Positions 24,879 to 35,672 of a DNA stretch of 64,000 bases are shown here, in pieces. The notes under the pieces are model-generated. The model was not told the DNA's origin. It ran no database searches and saw only the letters and a list, made by a program, of their open reading frames with translations. This stretch comes from Leptoclinus maculatus (lineage: Eukaryota > Chordata > Actinopteri > Perciformes > Stichaeidae), in NCBI GenBank assembly GCA_032191485.1, contig JAVDOI010000005.1, positions 4,926,501 to 4,990,500 of the forward strand, written 5' to 3'. Both the position numbers and the translations under genes were made by a program. Every line of letters starts with the position of its first letter. The first letter of the stretch is position 1.

Positions 24879-26235
24879 TTGTGCCTCCAAGTTGTGTGTG
24901 TACAGACAGACAGACAGACCTAACAATGCCTCCAAGTCGTGTGTGTGTGTGTGTAGACAGACAGACAGACAGACCTAACAATACCTCCAAGTCGTGTGTG
25001 TGTGTACAGACACAGACCCAACAATGCCTCCAAGTCGTGTGTGTGTGTGTGTACAGACAAACAGACCTAACAATGCCTCAAAGTCGTGTGTGTGTGTAGA
25101 CAGACAGACAGACAGACAGACAGACCTAACAATGCCTCCAAGTCGTGTGTGTGTGTGTGTGTAGACAGACAGACAGACCTAACAATGCCTCCAAGTCGTG
25201 TGTGTGTGCATGTGTGTAGAAAGACAGACAGACAGACTGACAGACCTAAAAATAACTCCAAGTCGTGTCTGTATGTCTGTCTGTCTTTCTACACAGACAG
25301 ACCTAACAATGCCTGCAAGTCGTGTGTGTGTGTGTAGACAGACAGACAGACCTAACAATAACTGCAAGTCGTGTCTGTCTGTCTTTCTACAGAGACAGAC
25401 CTAACAATGCCTCCAAGTCGTGTGTGTGTGTGTGTGTAGACAGACAGACAGACAGACAGACAGACCTAACAATGCCTCCAAGTCGTTTGTGTGTGTGTGT
25501 GTGTGTACAGACAGACAGACCTAACAAAGCCTCCAAGACGTGTGTGTGTGCATGTGTGTAGAAAGACAGACAGACAGACAGACAGACAGACCTAACAATG
25601 CCTCAGGTCGTGTCTGTCTGTCTGTCTTTCTACACAGACACAGACCTAACAATGCCTCGAAGTTGTGTGTGTGTACAGACAGACAGACAGACAGACAGAC
25701 CTAACAATGCCTCCAAGTCGTGTGTGTGTGTAGACAGACAGACAGACAGACAGACCTAACAATGCCTCCAAGTCGTGCATGTGTGTGTACAGACAGTCAG
25801 ACAAAGAGAGTCAGGCAAAAAGTCAGAGAGACAGACAGAGTCAGACAGAGAGAGTCAGGCAGAGAGACAGACAAAGTCAGAGAGTCAGAGAGACAGACAG
25901 AAAGTCAGACTGATAGATAAGAGAGAGAATGAAAGAGCGATCGACGGATAGTTGTGCCTCCAAGTTGTGTGTGTACAGACAGACAGACAGACCTAACAAT
26001 GCCTCCAAGTCGTGTGTGTGTGTGTGTAGACAGACAGACAGACATACCTAACAATACCTCCAAGTCGTGTGTGTGTACAGACACAGACCTAACAATGCCT
26101 CCAAGTCGTGTGTGTGTGTGTGTGCAGACAGACAGACCTAACAATGCCTCCAATTCGTGTGTGTGTGTGTAGACAGACAGACAGACAGACCTAACAATGC
26201 CTCCAAGTCGTGTGTGTGTGTGCATGTGTGTAGAA

Positions 26236-26267
<32 letters not shown>

Positions 26268-26943
26268 CTAACAATGCCTCAGGTCGTGTCTGTCTGTCTG
26301 TCTTTCTACACAGACACAGACCTAACAATGCCTCGAAGTTGTGTGTGTGTACAGACAGACAGACAGACAGACCTAACAATGCCTCCAAGTCGTGTGTGTG
26401 TGTAGACAGACAGACAGACCTAACAATGCTTCCAAGTCGTGTGTGTGTGTGTAGACAGACAGACAGACAGACAGACCTAACAATGCCTCGAAGTCGTGTG
26501 TGTGTGAGTGTGTAGACAGACAGACAGACCTAACAATGCCTCCAAGTCGTGTGTGTGTGTAGACAGACAGACAGACCTAACAATGCCTCCAAGTCGTGTG
26601 TGTGTTTGCGTGTCTGTAGAAAGACAGATAGACAGACAGACAGACCTAACAATGCCTCCAAGTCGCGTGTGTTTGTGTAGACAGACAGACAGACCTAACA
26701 ATGCCTCAGGTCGTGTCTGTCTGTCTGTCTTTCTACACAGACAGACCTAACAATGCCTCGAAGTTGTGTGTGTGTACAGACAGACAGACAGACAGACAGA
26801 CATACCTAACAATGCCTCCAAGTTGTGTGTGTGTGTGTAGACAGACAGACAGACAGACCTAACAATGCCTCCAAGTCGTGCATGTGTGTGTGCAGACAGA
26901 CAGACAGACCTAACAATGCCTCCAAGTCGCGTGTGTGTGTGTG

Positions 26944-26944
<1 letters not shown>

Positions 26945-27020
<76 letters not shown>
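26945..27020 (+). repeat. (AGAC)19 microsatellite, duplicate
   Basis: Second copy of the 76-bp run. Tetranucleotide runs this long usually change length quickly, so equal length argues for very recent duplication or for an assembly artefact. Confidence 0.95.
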
Positions 27021-27446
27021 CTAACAATGCCTCCAAGTCGTGTGTGTGTGTGTGTGTGTACAGACAGTCAGACAGAGAGAGTCAGGCAGAAAGTCAGAGA
27101 GACAGACAGAGTCAGACAGAGAGAGTCAGGCAGAGAGACAGACAAAGTCAGAGAGTCAGAGAGACAGACAGAAATTCAGACTGATAGAAAAGAGAGAGAA
27201 TGAAAGAGAGATAGACGGATAGTTGTGCCTCCAAGTTGTGTGTGTACAGACAGACAGACCTAACAATGCCTCCAAGTCGTGTGTGTGTGTGTAGACAGAC
27301 AGACAGACAGACAGACCTAACAATGCCTCCAAGTCGTGTCTGTCTGTCTTTCTACACAGACAGACCTAACAATGCCTCCAAGTCGTTTGTGCGTTTGTGT
27401 ACAGACAGACAGACCTAACAATGCCTCCAAGTCGTGTGTGTGTGTG

Positions 27447-27487
<41 letters not shown>

Positions 27488-29057
27488 CTATCAATGCCTC
27501 CAATTCGTGCGTGTGTGTAGAAAGACAGACAGACAGACAGACAGACCTAACAATGCCTCCAAGTCGTGCGTGTGTGTGTACAGACAGTCAGACAGAGAGA
27601 GTCAGGCAGAGAGACAGACAAAGTCAGAGAGTCAGAGAGACAGACAGAAAGTCAGACTGATAGATAAGAGAGAGAATGAAAGAGCGATAGACGGATAGTT
27701 GTGCCTCCAAGTTGTGTGTGTACAGACAGACAGACAGACCTAACAATGCCTCCAAGTCGTGTGTGTGTGTGTGTAGACAGACAGACAGACAGACCTAACA
27801 ATACCTCCAAGTCGTGTGTGTGTGTACAGACACAGACCCAACAATGCCTCCAAGTCGTGTGTGTGTGTGTGTACAGACAAACAGACCTAACAATGCCTCA
27901 AAGTCGTGTGTGTGTGTAGACAGACAGACAGACAGACAGACAGACCTAACAATGCCTCCAAGTCGTGTGTGTGTGTGTGTGTAGACAGACAGACAGACCT
28001 AACAATGCCTCCAAGTCGTGTGTGTGTGCATGTGTGTAGAAAGACAGACAGACAGACTGACAGACCTAAAAATAACTCCAAGTCGTGTCTGTATGTCTGT
28101 CTGTCTTTCTACACAGACAGACCTAACAATGCCTGCAAGTCGTGTGTGTGTGTGTAGACAGACAGACAGACCTAACAATAACTGCAAGTCGTGTCTGTCT
28201 GTCTTTCTACAGAGACAGACCTAACAATGCCTCCAAGTCGTGTGTGTGTGTGTGTGTAGACAGACAGACAGACAGACAGACAGACCTAACAATGCCTCCA
28301 AGTCGTTTGTGTGTGTGTGTGTGTGTACAGACAGACAGACCTAACAAAGCCTCCAAGACGTGTGTGTGTGCATGTGTGTAGAAAGACAGACAGACAGACA
28401 GACAGACAGACCTAACAATGCCTCAGGTCGTGTCTGTCTGTCTGTCTTTCTACACAGACACAGACCTAACAATGCCTCGAAGTTGTGTGTGTGTACAGAC
28501 AGACAGACAGACAGACAGACCTAACAATGCCTCCAAGTCGTGTGTGTGTGTAGACAGACAGACAGACAGACAGACCTAACAATGCCTCCAAGTCGTGTGT
28601 GTGTGTAGACAGACAGACAGACCTAACAATGCCTCAAAGTCGTGTGTGTGTGCGTGTGTGTAGAAAGACAGACAGACAGACTGACAGACCCTAACAATAA
28701 CTCCAAGTCGTGTCTGTCTGTCTGTCTGTCTTTCTACACAGACAGACCTAACAATGGCTCCAGGTCCTGTCTGTCTGTCTGTCTTTCTACACAGACAGAC
28801 CTAACAATGCCTCCAAGTCGTGTGTGTGTGTGCATGTGTGTAGAAAGACAGACAGACAGACAGACAGACCTAACAATGCCTCCAAGTCGTGCGTGTGTGT
28901 AGAAAGACAGACAGACAGACAAACAGACCTAACAATAACTCCAAGTCGTGTCTGTCTGTCTCTCTACACAGACATACCTAAAAATTTCTCCAAGTCGTGT
29001 GTGTGTGTGTGTACAGACAGACAGACCTAACAATGCCTCCAGGTCGTGTGTGTGTGT

Positions 29058-29089
<32 letters not shown>

Positions 29090-29249
29090 CTAACAATGCC
29101 TCAGGTCGTGTCTGTCTGTCTGTCTGTCTTTCTACACTGACAGACCCAACAATGCCTCCAAGTCGTGTGTGTGTACAGACACAGACCTAACAATGCCTCC
29201 AAGTTGTGTGTGTACAGACAGACAGACAGACAGACCTAACAATGCCTCC

Positions 29250-29365
29250 AAGTCGTGTCTGTCTGTCTTTCTACACAGACAGACCTAACAATGCCTCCAA
29301 GTCGTTTGTGCGTTTGTGTACAGACAGACAGACCTAACAATGCCTCCAAGTCGTGTGTGTGTGTG

Positions 29366-29410
<45 letters not shown>

Positions 29411-30328
29411 CTATCAATGCCTCCAATTCGTGCGTGTGTGTAGAAAGACAGACAGACAGACAGACAGACCTAACAATGCCTCCAAGTCGTGCGTGTGTGT
29501 GTACAGACAGTCAGACAGAGAGAGAGTCAGGCAGAGAGACAGACAAAGTCAGAGAGTCAGAGAGACAGACAGAAAGTCAGACTGATAGATAAGAGAGAGA
29601 ATGAAAGAGCAATAGACGGATAGTTGTGCCTCCAAGTTGTGTGTGTACAGACAGACAGACAGACCTAACAATGCCTCCAAGTCGTGTGTGTGTGTGTGTA
29701 GACAGACAGACAGACAGACCTAACAATACCTCCAAGTCGTGTGTGTGTGTACAGACACAGACCCAACAATGCCTCCAAGTCGTGTGTGTGTGTGTGTACA
29801 GACAAACAGACCTAACAATGCCTCAAAGTCGTGTGTGTGTGTAGACAGACAGACAGACAGACAGACCTAACAATGCCTCCAAGTCGTGTGTGTGTGTGTG
29901 TATAGACAGACAGACAGACCTAACAATGCCTCCAAGTCGTGTGTGTGTGCATGTGTGTAGAAAGACAGACAGACAGACTGACAGACCTAACAATAACTCC
30001 AAGTCGTGTCTGTATGTCTGTCTGTCTTTCTACACAGACAGACCTAACAATGCCTGCAAGTCGTGTGTGTGTACAGACACAGACCTAACAATGCCTCCAA
30101 GTTGTGTGTGTACAGACACAGACAGACAGACCTAACAATGCCTCCAAGTCGTGCGTGTGTGCATGTGTGTAGAAAGACAGACAGACAGACTGACAGACCT
30201 AACAATAACTCCAAGTCGTGTCTGTCTGTCTTTCTCCACAGACAGACCTAACACTGCCTCCAAGTCGTTTGTGAGTTTGTGTACAGACAGACAGGTCTAA
30301 CAATGCCTCCAAGTCGTGTGTGTGTGTG

Positions 30329-30365
<37 letters not shown>

Positions 30366-30400
30366 CTAGCAATGCCTCCAAGTCGTGCGTGTGTGTAGAA

Positions 30401-30432
<32 letters not shown>

Positions 30433-32000
30433 CTAACAATGCCTCCAAGTCGTGCATGTGTGTGTACAGACAGACAGACAGACAGACCTAACAATGCCTC
30501 AGGTCGTGTCTGTCTGTCTGTCTGTCTTTCTACACAGACAGACCCAACAATGCCTCCAAGTCGTGTGTGTGTACAGACACAGACCTAACAATGCCTCCAA
30601 GTTGTGTGTGTACAGACAGACAGACAGACAGACCTAACAATGCCTCCAAGTCGTGTCTGTCTGTCTTTCTACACAGACAGACCTAACAATGCCTCCAAGT
30701 CGTTTGTGCGTTTGTGTACAGACAGACAGACCTAACAATGCCTCCAAGTCGTGTGTGTGTGTGTAGACAGACAGACAGACAGACAGACCTATCAATGCCT
30801 CCAATTCGTGCGTGTGTGTAGAAAGACAGACAGACAGACAGACAGACCTAACAATGCCTCCAAGTCGTGCGTGTGTGTGTACAGACAGTCAGACAGAGAG
30901 AGTCAGGCAGAGAGACAGACAAAGTCAGAGAGTCAGAGAGACAGACAGAAAGTCAGACTGATAGATAAGAGAGAGAATGAAAGAGCGATAGACGGATAGT
31001 TGTGCCTCCAAGTTGTGTGTGTACAGACAGACAGACAGACCTAACAATGCCTCCAAGTCGTGTGTGTGTGTGTGTAGACAGACAGACAGACAGACCTAAC
31101 AATACCTCCAAGTCGTGTGTGTGTGTACAGACACAGACCCAACAATGCCTCCAAGTCGTGTGTGTGTGTGTGTACAGACAAACAGACCTAACAATGCCTC
31201 GAAGTCGTGTGTGTGTAGACAGACAGACCTAACAATGCCTCCAAGTCGTGTGTGTGTGTGTGTGTAGACAGACAGACAGACCTAACAATGCCTCCAAGTC
31301 GTGTGTGTGTGCATGTGTGTAGAAAGACAGACAGACAGACTGACAGACCTAACAATAACTCCAAGTCGTGTCTGTATGTCTGTCTGTCTTTCTACACAGA
31401 CAGACCTAACAATGCCTGCAAGTCGTGTGTGTGTACAGACACAGACCTAACAATGCCTCCAAGTTGTGTGTGTACAGACACAGACAGACAGACCTAACAA
31501 TGCCTCCAAGTCGTGCGTGTGTGCATGTGTGTAGAAAGACAGACAGACAGACTGACAGACCTAACAATAACTCCAAGTCGTGTCTGTCTGTCTTTCTCCA
31601 CAGACAGACCTAACACTGCCTCCAAGTCGTTTGTGCGTTTGTGTACAGACAGACAGGTCTAACAATGCCTCCAAGTCGTGTGTGTGTGTGTAGACAGACA
31701 GACAGACAGACAGACAGACCTAGCAATGCCTCCAAGTCGTGCGTGTGTGTAGAAAGACAGACAGACAGACAGACAGACAGACCTAACAATGCCTCCAAGT
31801 CGTGCATGTGTGTGTACAGACAGACAGACAGACAGACCTAACAATGCCTCCAAGTCGTGCGTGTGTGCGTGTGTGTAGAAAGACAGACAGACAGACTGAC
31901 AGACCTAACAATAACTCCAAGTCGTGTCTGTCTGTCTTTCTACACAGACAGACCTAACAATACCTCCAAGTCGTGTGTGTGTGTGTAGACAGACAGACAG
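29250..32000 (+). repeat. Tandem duplication of about 1.38 kb
   Basis: Short X blocks ending at 29623 and 30999 are 1376 bp apart and are followed by matching monomer series. These include GCCTGCAAGTCG (30.05 and 31.41 kb), TTTCTCCACAGACAG (30.23 and 31.60 kb) and ACAGACAGGTCTAAC (30.29 and 31.65 kb). Copies differ in CAGA tract lengths and by GTGAGTTTG versus GTGCGTTTG. Confidence 0.75.
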
Positions 32001-32466
32001 ATCTAACAATGCCTCCAAGTCGTGTGTGTACAGACAGACAGACTGACAGACCTAACAATAACTCCAAGTCGTGTCTGTCTGTCTTTCTACACAGACAGAC
32101 CTAACAATGCATCAAAGTCGTGTGTGTATGTGTGTACAGACAGACAGACCTAACAATGCCTCCAAGTCGTGTGTGTATGTGTGTACAGACAGACAGACCT
32201 AACAATGCCTCCAAGTCGTGTGTGTGTGTGCGTGTGTGTAGAAAGACAGACAGACAGACAGACAGACAGACCTAACAATGCCTCAGGTCGTCTCTGTCTG
32301 TCTCTCTGTCTTTCTACACAGACAGACCTAACAATGCCTCCAAGTCGTTTGTGCGTGTGTGTACAGACAGACAGACCTAACAATGCCTCCAAGTCGTGTA
32401 TGTGTGTACAGACAGACAGACCTAACAATGCCTCCAAGTCGTGTGTGTGTGTGCGTGTGTGTAGAA

Positions 32467-32498
<32 letters not shown>

Positions 32499-33053
32499 CT
32501 AACAATGCCTCAGGTCGTCTCTGTCTGTCTGTCTGTCTTTCTACACAGACAGACCTAACAATGCCTCCAAGTCGTTTGTGCGTGTGTGTACAGACAGACA
32601 GACCTAACAATGCCTCCAAGTCGTGTATGTGTACAGACAGACAGACCTAACAATGCCTCCAAGTCGTGTGTGTACAGACAGACAGACTGACAGACCTAAC
32701 AATAACTCCAAGTCGTGTCTGTCTGTCTTTCTACACAGACAGACCTAACAATGCCTCCAAGTCGTGTGTGTGTACAGACACAGACCTAACAATGCCTCCA
32801 AGTTGTGTGTGTACAGACAGACAGACGGACAGACCTAACAATGCCTCCAAGTCGTGTGTGTGTGTGCGTGTGTGTAGAAAGACAGACAGACAGACAGACA
32901 GACAGACCTAACAATGCCTCCAAGTTGTGTGTGTACAGACAGACAGAAAGACAGACAGACCTAACAATGCCTCCAAGTCGTGTGTGTGTGTGCGTGTCTG
33001 TAGAAAGACAGACAGACAGACCTAACAATGCCTCCAAGTCGCGTGTGTTTGTG

Positions 33054-33086
<33 letters not shown>

Positions 33087-33189
33087 CTAACAATGCCTCC
33101 AAGTCGTGTGTGTGTGCGTGTCTGTAGAAAGACAGACAGACAGACAGACAGACAGACCTAACAATGCCTCCAAGTCGCGTGTGTTTGTG

Positions 33190-33222
<33 letters not shown>

Positions 33223-33311
33223 CTAACAATGCCTCCAAGTCATGTGTGTGTGTGTGTAAACAGACAGACAGACCTAACAATGCCTCCAAGTCGTGTGTGT
33301 GTGTGTACAGA

Positions 33312-33469
33312 CAGTCAGACAGAGAGAGTCAGGCAAAAAGTCAGAGAGACAGACAGAGTCAGACAGAGAGAGTCAGGCAGAGAGACAGACAAAGTCAGAG
33401 AGTCAGAGAGACAGACAGAAAGTCAGACTGATAGAAAAGAGAGAGAATGAAAGAGAGATAGACGGATAG
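33312..33469 (+). repeat. Block X (type 2) forming the left array edge
   Basis: The last repeat element before unique DNA. The block is complete to GACGGATAG. The next bases are GAGAAAAAAAGGATAGTC instead of the usual TTGTGCCTCC. The word GGATAG occurs at the block end (33464-33469) and again 10 bp further on (33479-33484), a possible microhomology at the junction. Confidence 0.85.
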
Positions 33470-33984
33470 AGAAAAAAAGGATAGTCAAATATATTATTCA
33501 ATAAAAATGTCATTAAAATACATTTAATATATTTGTGCAACATTTCAAATGTTTTCATCCTTTCCCCCATGCATTCCATCGATCTTCCAAAGCTTGTGTG
33601 CTGAGGAGTCTTTAACAATAACATACTGTGGCGCTAGCACAGAATGTCATGACGTCTCATATCAGAGTAATGATACAATCCCTTCTCTTCTACCTCTAAC
33701 TAACTAAATCAGTATATTTGTTGCACAGTTGGTAGATGACGCGATTCTAAACACTGTATTGGTTGTAGGAGTCTCTTTGCACAATCAACTGATCACAGAA
33801 TTCACTTCCTCCTCCGAACACTAGATGGTGGGCACGACTCACTCAGTAGTGTCAAAACTTCCATGGCTTTATATTCAGACATCACATTCAGAAGTAATGT
33901 TGTGCCACAAGTCCAAAGATTATTTCAAACCAACTGTTTGTGTGACCTTTGGGCTACATGCTTATGCTGATACGGAACCTGCTT
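33470..33984. other. Unique AT-rich DNA; possible minus-strand 3' UTR
   Basis: No satellite core and no convincing exon. If the minus-strand exons further right are real, this would be their 3' untranslated region. A minus-strand ATTAAA polyadenylation-like hexamer lies at 33523-33528, just before the array edge. The + strand frame at 33825-34028 and the minus frame at 33403-33624 show no recognisable domain, and the latter runs into repeat DNA. Confidence 0.5.
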
Positions 33985-34067
33985 TTAGGATGCGAGTCTT
34001 CCACCGGTCCGCTGGAGGATCTGCATAACGTCCAGGTTAGATGCTGGCCGGTTGACACGGCGACCCG

Positions 34068-34124
34068 TCAACTTTGACGATCAAAAGATGAAGGTGAACT
34101 TGGCTGTCCCAGACATTTAAGCTC
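34068..34124 (-). CDS. Candidate 3' coding exon, unrecognised gene
   Basis: Read on the minus strand, an acceptor AG at 34125-34126 opens an 18-codon frame, ELKCLGQPSSPSSFDRQS, ending in TGA. Upstream are a pyrimidine run (complement of about 34160-34182) and a branch-point-like CACTAAC (complement of 34153-34159). No other AG lies between that motif and the acceptor. The frame enters in phase 0, matching the phase-0 donor at 34902. Two competing acceptors exist: one at 34071, giving 28 codons to a stop at 33985-33987, and one at 34427, giving 28 codons to a stop at 34341-34343 behind a good TTTTCAG. Only one of the three, or none, need be real, because frames this short arise by chance. Confidence 0.22.
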   Translation of the reverse strand, partial: ELKCLGQPSSPSSFDRQS

Positions 34125-34901
34125 CTGTGTTTCCATTGAGCAACGATCCAAAGTTAGTGGAGAGAAAAGCAACAAAGAAATGCATTAAGGTTAGAATTCC
34201 AATGTTAACCTAAAGAAAAAGTGTAAATTCCTGCACACACACTATTAGCTCTGCAGTTGAATTATTGAAGTAATGATGTTTTGGACACAAGGGCCTTTTT
34301 GAAGACAGACCCACCACAAATGACTCAGTGATGTACAGTCCTAATCTAAGAATCCACCGTAGGCCGCCATTAGAAATGGCCCATCATCAGCCATGTCCTG
34401 AGGGACACAAGAGCCTACCTGCTGTCTCTGAAAACCACAATAGATCAACCGCTTCATTTATCCCCATTAACGAAGAAGCTATCAAATGCATTCAAATCAT
34501 TATTAGAGAATTGGTGATCTCAACAAAGTTAATTAAGCAGCTGCTCCTAGAGAATAAATGTAATTCCTTGATTCAGGTGTATACTGTATGTATTTCAGCA
34601 TTACCTGTAAATCGCAGTATAATAGGATTTCTGTTAGTTTTTCTGCTCTGATAGTCTGTGTGTACTGACTGCAGTCGGCTTCATTGTGAACATCTTAACA
34701 TGTTCCTTCCAAGATCACAAATGTCTTGTCATACAAGATGCTATGCTACACTCTTGACATTTTAGCTTGCAGACCACAGAAGCTACTATATCCGAAATAT
34801 GTCCTAAATATAGTGTAGACTTGCATATTAATTTTATTTTAGGTGTCTAAAATACATTTTGATGTTTCCCCCCGTCTACAGCAGTACATTACTTTTCTTA
34901 C
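34125..34901. other. Unique DNA, presumed intron of the minus-strand candidate gene
   Basis: AT-rich non-repeat DNA between candidate exons. The + strand frame at 34328-34651 (107 codons) has no domain I recognise and a hydrophobic tail of low interest. The minus strand at 34341-34427 offers an alternative terminal exon. No satellite monomer is present. Confidence 0.4.
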
Positions 34902-35048
34902 CTGCCGGTACTCCTGTCTGCTTCTCCAAACTGGAGGCGTGAAGATCTGGATCATCTGGATCTCCTCCATGTGTTGAAGATGAGCAGCTGTGTCTCCATC
35001 CGTTTGTCTCAGTGGAAAGAAGTTGTTCTCTTCCATAATGGTGCATCT
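34902..35048 (-). CDS. Candidate coding exon, unrecognised gene
   Basis: The best coding candidate in the window. The minus strand carries an open frame ending exactly at a textbook donor, CGGCAG|GTAAGA, with the last exon base at 34902. It is 147 nt (49 codons, phase 0 to 0) from an acceptor GGACAG at 35049-35054. It contains an ATG at 35034-35036 in good context (A at -3, G at +4). From that ATG the peptide starts MEENNFFPLRQTDGDTAAHL and ends PPVWRSRQEYRQ at the splice site. Residue use is normal and mixed, unlike the repeat-derived frames. I do not recognise the family. It could be a first coding exon or an internal exon of a gene whose other exons lie partly outside this island, or a gene remnant. 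Its function is unknown. Confidence 0.42.
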
Positions 35049-35171
35049 CTGTCCAAAGGTTGTTTAGTTATGGCTAAAGACACAGAGATTGTGATGAATG
35101 CTGATGTCATGTCACCAGAACACTGAACATTCCGAACAGAATCTCTGCATCACATCATGGAACCTTCTTAC

Positions 35172-35193
35172 CTCACTGACATCAGTGATCCTC
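35172..35193 (-). CDS. Candidate small exon upstream of the 34902-35048 exon
   Basis: On the minus strand, GTCAGTGAG|GTAAGA gives a second near-consensus donor (last exon base 35172). The upstream acceptor CATTGACAG at 35194-35202 makes a 22-nt exon. The frame stays open upstream to about 35222 (TGT ATT GTC GTT GTG TAC…), so a 51-nt version using a weaker AG is possible. Joined across a 123-bp intron (35049-35171), it continues the next exon's frame without a stop (ITDVSE then RCTIMEENN). If translation begins at the ATG at 35036, this piece would be 5' UTR. Confidence 0.28.
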
Positions 35194-35576
35194 CTGTCAA
35201 TGTACACAACGACAATACAGGCTTATTAAATCATCAACATGAATGACAGTACTCTTTGAAACATTAATAACCAGTGCAGAACAACAGCAGTGTTCTGCAG
35301 AATACAAGGCTGATGCTTCACTCAACTCAACTTTTTCAGAAATGTATTTGTTAATATAGTAATTCATTTCTGATTTTAGGAATTATTAATGATATGCTCA
35401 TTGATATTGATTAAAAAAGTATAAGCACCTTTCATTGATGTCCATCCAAGAGCAGTACTCGACTACCAAATGGCCACACAGCGCAGACTTAGTCGGCCCT
35501 GTTGTTGCCTTTTAAAATAAGTTCATCCGAAATGTTTGTTTGTAAAACATGCAATTAATATTGTTTTCATTAGCCA
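35194..35576. other. Unique AT-rich DNA left of the satellite patch
   Basis: Holds the weak candidate exon at 35429-35498; otherwise I see nothing coding. It ends at CATTAGCC, directly followed by satellite sequence. Confidence 0.5.
35429..35498 (-). CDS. Candidate upstream exon, weak
   Basis: A minus-strand frame (…LVVEYCSWMDINE) runs from an acceptor-like AACAACAG (AG at 35499-35500) to GAAAG|GTGCTT. It ends with two spare bases, which match the one spare base at the start of the 22-nt candidate exon, so the frame stays open. The donor is weak and the acceptor lacks a good pyrimidine tract. It could be chance. Reported because phase agrees with both downstream candidates. Confidence 0.18.
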
Positions 35577-35672
35577 AACTCCAAGTCGTGTCTGTCTGTC
35601 TGTCTGTCTGTCTGTCTTTCTACACAGACAGACCTAACAATGCCTCCAAGTCGTGTGTGTGTGTGTGTAGAC
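35577..35672 (+). repeat. Isolated satellite patch (about two monomers)
   Basis: 96 bp of the array family stranded in unique DNA. It starts AACTCCAAGTCG (the AATAACTCC core class), continues with (CTGT)n and TTTCTACACAGACAGAC including the 8-bp hairpin, then one standard monomer CTAACAATGCCTCCAAGT, CG(TG)n and TAGAC. It is in the same orientation as both arrays. A transposon-like end begins at the next base. Confidence 0.9.

Larger units (their letters stand above)
22976..28597 (+). repeat. Tandem duplication of 2820 bp, near-perfect
   Basis: Copy 1 runs from about 22976 to 25777 and copy 2 from about 25794 to 28597. The offset is exactly 2820 bp from about 23.2 kb onward. In every row I compared between 23201 and 25776 the two copies are identical, including microsatellite lengths such as the (AGAC)19 tract. 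The only difference seen is a 2-bp TG change near 23190/26010. The copies diverge at 25777/28597. Such identity in tract lengths implies a very recent event, or an assembly duplication. Confidence 0.88.
1..33469 (+). repeat. Left satellite array with higher-order structure
   Basis: Continuous head-to-tail array of monomers about 41-75 bp long. Each has the core CTAACAATGCCTCCAAGT followed by CG(TG)n, a TAGA or TACA linker and (CAGA)n. Length variation comes mainly from the two microsatellite tracts. Core variants recur in fixed order, which shows that multi-monomer units, not single monomers, were amplified. Purine-rich X blocks interrupt the array at 1-74, 1236-1393, 1930-2087, 4734-4889, 7759-7914, 10342-10499, 12925-13082, 14933-15090, 16939-17096, 19026-19175, 19406-19559, 21244-21401, 22976-23133, 24245-24402, 24765-24878, 25794-25951, 27065-27222, 27585-27698, 29508-29623, 30886-30999 and 33312-33469. 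I see no gene in this stretch; the long frames on both strands are repeat translations. The array is open at the left window edge. Confidence 0.97.

Noticed and set aside
1..33469. Hundreds of open frames of 60-215 codons on both strands
   Set aside because: They translate as RQTD, PNNASKSC, VCVCV, THTH and SVCL strings from (CAGA)n, (TG)n and the core. They overlap on both strands, repeat with the satellite, start at the ATG in AATGCC or in GCATGTG, and end at tract-length changes. No gene is supported.
33825..34028. 67-codon + strand frame
   Set aside because: Short, without recognisable features, and consistent with chance in unique DNA.
34328..34651. 107-codon + strand frame in the island
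   Set aside because: No recognised domain and no supporting splice or promoter signals. The opposite strand offers an equally plausible short exon. Treated as chance.
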